This document shows positions 53,206 to 56,659 of a DNA stretch of 56,659 bases, piece after piece. Position 1 is the first letter of the stretch; every line of letters begins with the position of its first letter. Both the position numbers and the translations under genes were made by a program. Source of the DNA: Gammaproteobacteria bacterium. GTDB taxonomy: Bacteria > Pseudomonadota > Gammaproteobacteria > Legionellales > Legionellaceae. The stretch lies in NCBI GenBank assembly GCA_022600575.1, contig JAHZKF010000064.1, positions 1 through 56,659 of the forward strand, in the 5' to 3' direction. The notes under the pieces were generated by a model that ran no database searches, had not been told where the DNA came from, and saw only the letters and a list, made by a program, of their open reading frames with translations.

Positions 53206-56200
53206 ATGTTGGAGAAAAGTCCAATCAAAGCACCTGAAGGTCTTAGGGCCGTTATTAATGCGCAATATCGCAAACAAGAACAAAAAGTGATTACAGAACG
53301 CCTGAAAGAGGCCGAGTTAGACGAGAGAGATTTAAAAACGATTGCGGCATATGCAACGCAATTAGTTGAAGCTGTTCGAGAAGCGTCTAAGCAAGCAAGT
53401 GGTATCGATTCTTTCTTAACTGAATATTCACTTTCAACAGATGAAGGCATTGTGTTGATGTGTCTTGCCGAAGCTTTATTACGTGTACCAGATAACAAAA
53501 CAATTAATTTGTTGATTGAAGATAAGCTGACACAGGCGGATTGGAATGTACATCGTGCAAAAAGCAATTCGTTGTTTGTGAATACAACCACGTGGGCGCT
53601 GATGCTTACAGGAAAAGTGCTCGATCCTGAAAAAGCAGATTCTTTTTTAGGGAAAAGTGTTTTCAACTTAATGAAAAAAAGCAGCTCAGGCGTGATTCGA
53701 AAAGCTGTGGATGCAGCGATGCGCATTATGAGCCGTCAGTTTGTGATGGGACGAACCATTGAAGAAGCCTTAACGCGTGCTAAAAAAGAAGAAGCGAAAG
53801 GGTATTGTTATTCATATGATATGTTGGGTGAAGCAGCGTTAACCAAGGCAGATGCAAAAACCTATTTTGAGGCCTACAAAAAAGCAATTGAAGCCATTGG
53901 AAAAAATGCATCTCCTAATAGTACGGTGTATGCGCGGGCTGGTATTTCAGTAAAATTGTCAGCATTGCATCCAAGGTATGAAGAAGCACAACACGAGCGC
54001 GTGTTATCAGAACTCGCGCCTAAACTATTAGAGCTTGCAAAGCTTGCAAAACAATTTGATATTCAATTAACCGTAGACGCAGAAGAATCTGAACGTCTTG
54101 ATATTTCGCTAGATGTAATCGAGCGTGTTTTTTGTGATGCATCATTAGAAGGTTGGGAAGGGTTTGGTTTAGCCGTACAGTCGTATCAGAAACGTGCTAT
54201 GGCAGTACTTGACTGGGTGGCTCATCTCGCAAAATCACAAAACCGTCGTATGATGGTGCGGTTAATCAAAGGCGCTTATTGGGACAGTGAAATTAAGCAA
54301 TCACAAATGGAAGGCTTAAGCGATTACCCTGTATTCACACGAAAAGTCTTTACTGATGTCTCATTTCAAGCATGCGCTAAAAAATTATTTACTTTAACTG
54401 ATGCGATTTATCCACAATTTGCAACACATAATGCTTATTCAGTGGCTTTGGTGATGCATTTGGCAAAAGGGTATCGTGATTTTGAGTTTCAGTGTTTACA
54501 TGGCATGGGGCGTGAATTATACGACCAAATTGTACCAGCAGAAAAAGCAGGTATTCCTTGTCGTATTTATGCACCAGTGGGTATACATGAAGATTTATTA
54601 CCGTATTTAGTACGAAGGCTACTTGAAAATGGTGCCAACTCATCATTTGTCAACCGTCTGGTTGATAGCTCAGCACCTGTGAGTCAATTAGTTGAAGCAC
54701 CCCTTACAAAAGCCAAAGCGCTTTTAGATAAAATCAATCAAAATATTCCATTACCCCAAGCCATTTATGGGCCAGCGCGTGCTAACTCAGATGGCATTGA
54801 TTGGACTGACAGACAGGTGTGTGCAAACCTTCAAAAAACGTTTGATGCCATGGCGCCGTTTAAGTGGGAAGCATCTCCCTTGCTTGCAGGACGAAAAACA
54901 AAGAACACTGAAAAACAAGCACTCTTTTCACCACAATCAAACAGTCAACCAGTTGGTTCTGTTACAAATGCGCTAGAAGAAGATGTTGAGTGGGCTTTAA
55001 CAAAAGCCACAGACTGTTTTCCAACTTGGGCAAAAACACCCGTATCAGAGCGTGCAGCTTGTTTAAGACGATTTGGTGATTTACTCGAAACACATACAAC
55101 TACTTTTTTGGCGATTGCATGTCTTGAGGCTGGAAAAACCTGGCTAGACGGTATTGCAGAAGTGCGAGAAGCTGTTGATTTTTGTCGTTATTATGCCGAT
55201 ATGGCTGAAAAAATTATGGGAGAGCCAAACACGCTAGAAGGTTACACAGGCGAGTTAAATCAACTGAGTTTGCATGCACGTGGCACAATACTATGTATTA
55301 GCCCCTGGAATTTTCCATTAGCGATTTTCACAGGACAGGTAGTTGCAGCACTTGTTACAGGGAATTGTGTGATTGCAAAACCTGCAGCACCAACACCACT
55401 CATTGCTTTTGAAGCGGTTAAGCTCATGCATGAAGCAGGGTTTCCTGAAGCGGCAGTGCAATTATTGCCAGGGCCTGGGCGCATGATTGGGTCGTTATTA
55501 GTTGGAGATAAACGGATTAAAGGTGTTGTTTTTACCGGCTCAACAGATACCGCAAGTGGGATTAATCAAACCCTTGCAACCAGAGGAGGTGAGATTATTC
55601 CACTGATTGCAGAAACGGGCGGTCAAAATGGCATGATAGTTGATTCATCAGCATTGCTTGAGCAAGTGGTTCAAGATGTACTCTTATCAGCTTTTGGAAG
55701 TGCAGGGCAGCGATGCTCGGCATTACGCGTGCTCTATATTCAAGATGAAATTTATGATGATTTTGAGACCATGTTAAAAGGGGCAATGCAGGAGCTTTCA
55801 GTGGGCGACCCCTGCTGGCTTTCAACAGATGTTGGTCCTGTGATTAATGACGGTTCTTTAAAGCAATTAAAAGCGCATGTAGACGCCATGAAGCAAAAAC
55901 ATCGTCTAATTTATGAATGTGAATTAGGTGCCGATTGTGCTGATGGCACGTTTATGCCGCCAACGGCAATTGCGATTGATAGCATGCATGACTTAACAGA
56001 AGAAATGTTTGGACCAATCTTACATGTTGTGCGATATAAACAAAATAAGTTGGATGCTGTGATTGATGAAGTGAATAGCACAGGCTTTGGTTTAACGTTT
56101 GGGATTCATAGTCGAATTAATCGTACAGTACAGTACGTACGCGAACGTATTCATGCCGGTAATTTTTATGTGAATCGCAATACAACGGGTGCTGTTGTTG

Positions 56201-56364
56201 GGCTACAACCATTTGGTGGTGAGGGACTATCAGGAACGGGTCCTAAAGCAGGTGGTCCACAGTATTTGTTAAGATTCTGCCATGAGCGAACTTATACCGA
56301 AGATACAACTGCTGCAGGGGGTAATGCGAGCCTGATGTCTCTGGATGATGATATAGATGAATAA
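53206..56364 (+). CDS. putA: bifunctional proline dehydrogenase / delta-1-pyrroline-5-carboxylate dehydrogenase PutA
   Basis: 1052 aa; TAGGAG precedes ATG. It oxidises proline to glutamate. The PRODH barrel carries VRLIKGAYWDSEIKQ (near 350) and RRLLENGANSSFVNRL (near 470); the ALDH part has ISPWNFPLAIFTGQVVAAL, AETGGQNGMIVD (Glu803) and SAGQRCSALR (catalytic Cys837). There is no N-terminal ribbon-helix-helix domain, unlike the 1320-aa E. coli protein, so it is not an autoregulator. It acts at the inner membrane face, feeding electrons to quinone. A host amino-acid source is likely. Confidence 0.97.
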   Translation: MLEKSPIKAPEGLRAVINAQYRKQEQKVITERLKEAELDERDLKTIAAYATQLVEAVREASKQASGIDSFLTEYSLSTDEGIVLMCLAEALLRVPDNKTINLLIEDKLTQADWNVHRAKSNSLFVNTTTWALMLTGKVLDPEKADSFLGKSVFNLMKKSSSGVIRKAVDAAMRIMSRQFVMGRTIEEALTRAKKEEAKGYCYSYDMLGEAALTKADAKTYFEAYKKAIEAIGKNASPNSTVYARAGISVKLSALHPRYEEAQHERVLSELAPKLLELAKLAKQFDIQLTVDAEESERLDISLDVIERVFCDASLEGWEGFGLAVQSYQKRAMAVLDWVAHLAKSQNRRMMVRLIKGAYWDSEIKQSQMEGLSDYPVFTRKVFTDVSFQACAKKLFTLTDAIYPQFATHNAYSVALVMHLAKGYRDFEFQCLHGMGRELYDQIVPAEKAGIPCRIYAPVGIHEDLLPYLVRRLLENGANSSFVNRLVDSSAPVSQLVEAPLTKAKALLDKINQNIPLPQAIYGPARANSDGIDWTDRQVCANLQKTFDAMAPFKWEASPLLAGRKTKNTEKQALFSPQSNSQPVGSVTNALEEDVEWALTKATDCFPTWAKTPVSERAACLRRFGDLLETHTTTFLAIACLEAGKTWLDGIAEVREAVDFCRYYADMAEKIMGEPNTLEGYTGELNQLSLHARGTILCISPWNFPLAIFTGQVVAALVTGNCVIAKPAAPTPLIAFEAVKLMHEAGFPEAAVQLLPGPGRMIGSLLVGDKRIKGVVFTGSTDTASGINQTLATRGGEIIPLIAETGGQNGMIVDSSALLEQVVQDVLLSAFGSAGQRCSALRVLYIQDEIYDDFETMLKGAMQELSVGDPCWLSTDVGPVINDGSLKQLKAHVDAMKQKHRLIYECELGADCADGTFMPPTAIAIDSMHDLTEEMFGPILHVVRYKQNKLDAVIDEVNSTGFGLTFGIHSRINRTVQYVRERIHAGNFYVNRNTTGAVVGLQPFGGEGLSGTGPKAGGPQYLLRFCHERTYTEDTTAAGGNASLMSLDDDIDE

Positions 56365-56388
56365 TTTTTCGTCTTTTGAGTGATGTTG

Positions 56389-56488
56389 TTGCTGCGAGCC
56401 GAAGGCGCGGCAGTTTAGAGACTTTCAGTATTAAAAAAAGCCGCTGGATTGCCACACCACTCACTACGTTCGGGTTCGCAATGACGGC
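56389..56488. repeat. second copy of the dispersed MITE-like repeat
   Basis: GTTGCTGCGAGCCGAAGGCG (56389 on) and CTGGATTGCCACACCACTCA...GTTCGCAATGACGGC (56444-56488) match the two halves of the repeat after prfC at 38681-38802, with similar spacing. It lies just after putA. Confidence 0.7.
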
Positions 56489-56522
56489 CTAAAATTGCTT
56501 TAATAATCATAAATGTTCCCTT

Positions 56523-56654
56523 CTCCCCTTGGGGAGTCACTATGCTGTTATTGAGAGGATTAAAAAAAGGGGCGCTGCCCCTTTAAATCCCCGAGATATT
56601 TAAGAAGGGAATTTAAGCATAAAAAAGCGGCTTAAGCCGCTTCAAAATTCCCTT
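56523..56654. other. cluster of hairpins at the window end
   Basis: Three structures follow: CTCCCC-TT-GGGGAG (56523-56536); AAAGGGGC-GCT-GCCCCTTT (56566-56584), which on the minus strand is followed by a T-run and looks like a minus-strand intrinsic terminator; and a nested element with outer arms AAGGGAATTT/AAATTCCCTT (56605-56614, 56645-56654) enclosing the perfect 18-base palindrome AAGCGGCTTAAGCCGCTT (56625-56642). No coding sequence is supported in this last 295 bases. Confidence 0.65.
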
Positions 56655-56659
56655 ACGGT

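Overview
The window reads as a chromosome segment of an AT-rich gammaproteobacterium of the Legionellales (Legionella/Coxiella/Aquicella-like). The evidence is a housekeeping set of gammaproteobacterial type (lolCD, mreBCD, htpG, coaE, ccmC-to-ccmI, prfC, astA, ubiG, putA without the N-terminal DNA-binding domain), interleaved with giant coiled or repetitive proteins, ankyrin-type proteins, a kinase-like protein and secreted small proteins of the kind this host-associated order carries as effector candidates. No secretion apparatus is in the window, so effector status is inference. The species cannot be fixed from the sequence alone.

Layout. 1-3.4 kb: tail of a DUF559-type nuclease running into a palindromic repeat, an SGNH hydrolase, tRNA-Leu(CAA), and two exported proteins (an OMP-like protein and an Lcl/DUF1566 protein) ending at a clear terminator. 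3.4-9.1 kb: a lone hypothetical, then lolC-lolD and mreB-mreC-mreD, tightly packed. 9.0-12.0 kb: a TauE/SafE-type permease, a decayed tRNA-Arg copy, a 574-aa protein with deaminase-like motifs behind a near-consensus promoter, and the intact tRNA-Arg(CCU). 12.1-17.6 kb: htpG with a sigma32-type promoter, a SWIM-SNF2 ATPase, coaE and a small hypothetical. 17.6-18.1 kb: a GIY-YIG nuclease bracketed by inverted copies of a dispersed palindrome.

18.2-30.4 kb is a minus-strand accessory block: a 2616-aa SecA-motor-like protein coupled to an ankyrin-like 276-aa protein, then a 774-aa kinase-like protein, an ankyrin protein and a small ORF. 30.5-35.4 kb: ccmC-D-E-F-G-H-I for cytochrome c maturation, each gene overlapping or abutting the next, without ccmA and ccmB. 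35.4-36.9 kb: three small proteins in a minus-strand array, two of them clear paralogs with duplicated leaders. 37.1-38.7 kb: prfC.

38.8-48.6 kb is one minus-strand gene of 3245 codons, built from about six divergent copies of an unrecognised domain of about 100 residues, a near-perfect 450-bp internal duplication, acidic runs and polyproline tracts. 48.7-56.4 kb: a small secreted protein, astA, a repeat cluster, a UDG-superfamily protein, ubiG, a ProQ/FinO protein, an L,D-transpeptidase and putA. The last 295 bases hold repeats and nested hairpins.

Themes. Core genes form compact overlapping operons, mostly on the plus strand; the accessory genes are mainly on the minus strand between them. 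The intergenic spaces next to accessory genes carry palindromic repeats whose stems change in a compensatory way. The best candidates for something undescribed are the 3245-aa modular protein, the SecA-like giant with its coupled partner, the deaminase-like gene between the two tRNA-Arg copies, and the GIY-YIG unit between inverted palindromes.
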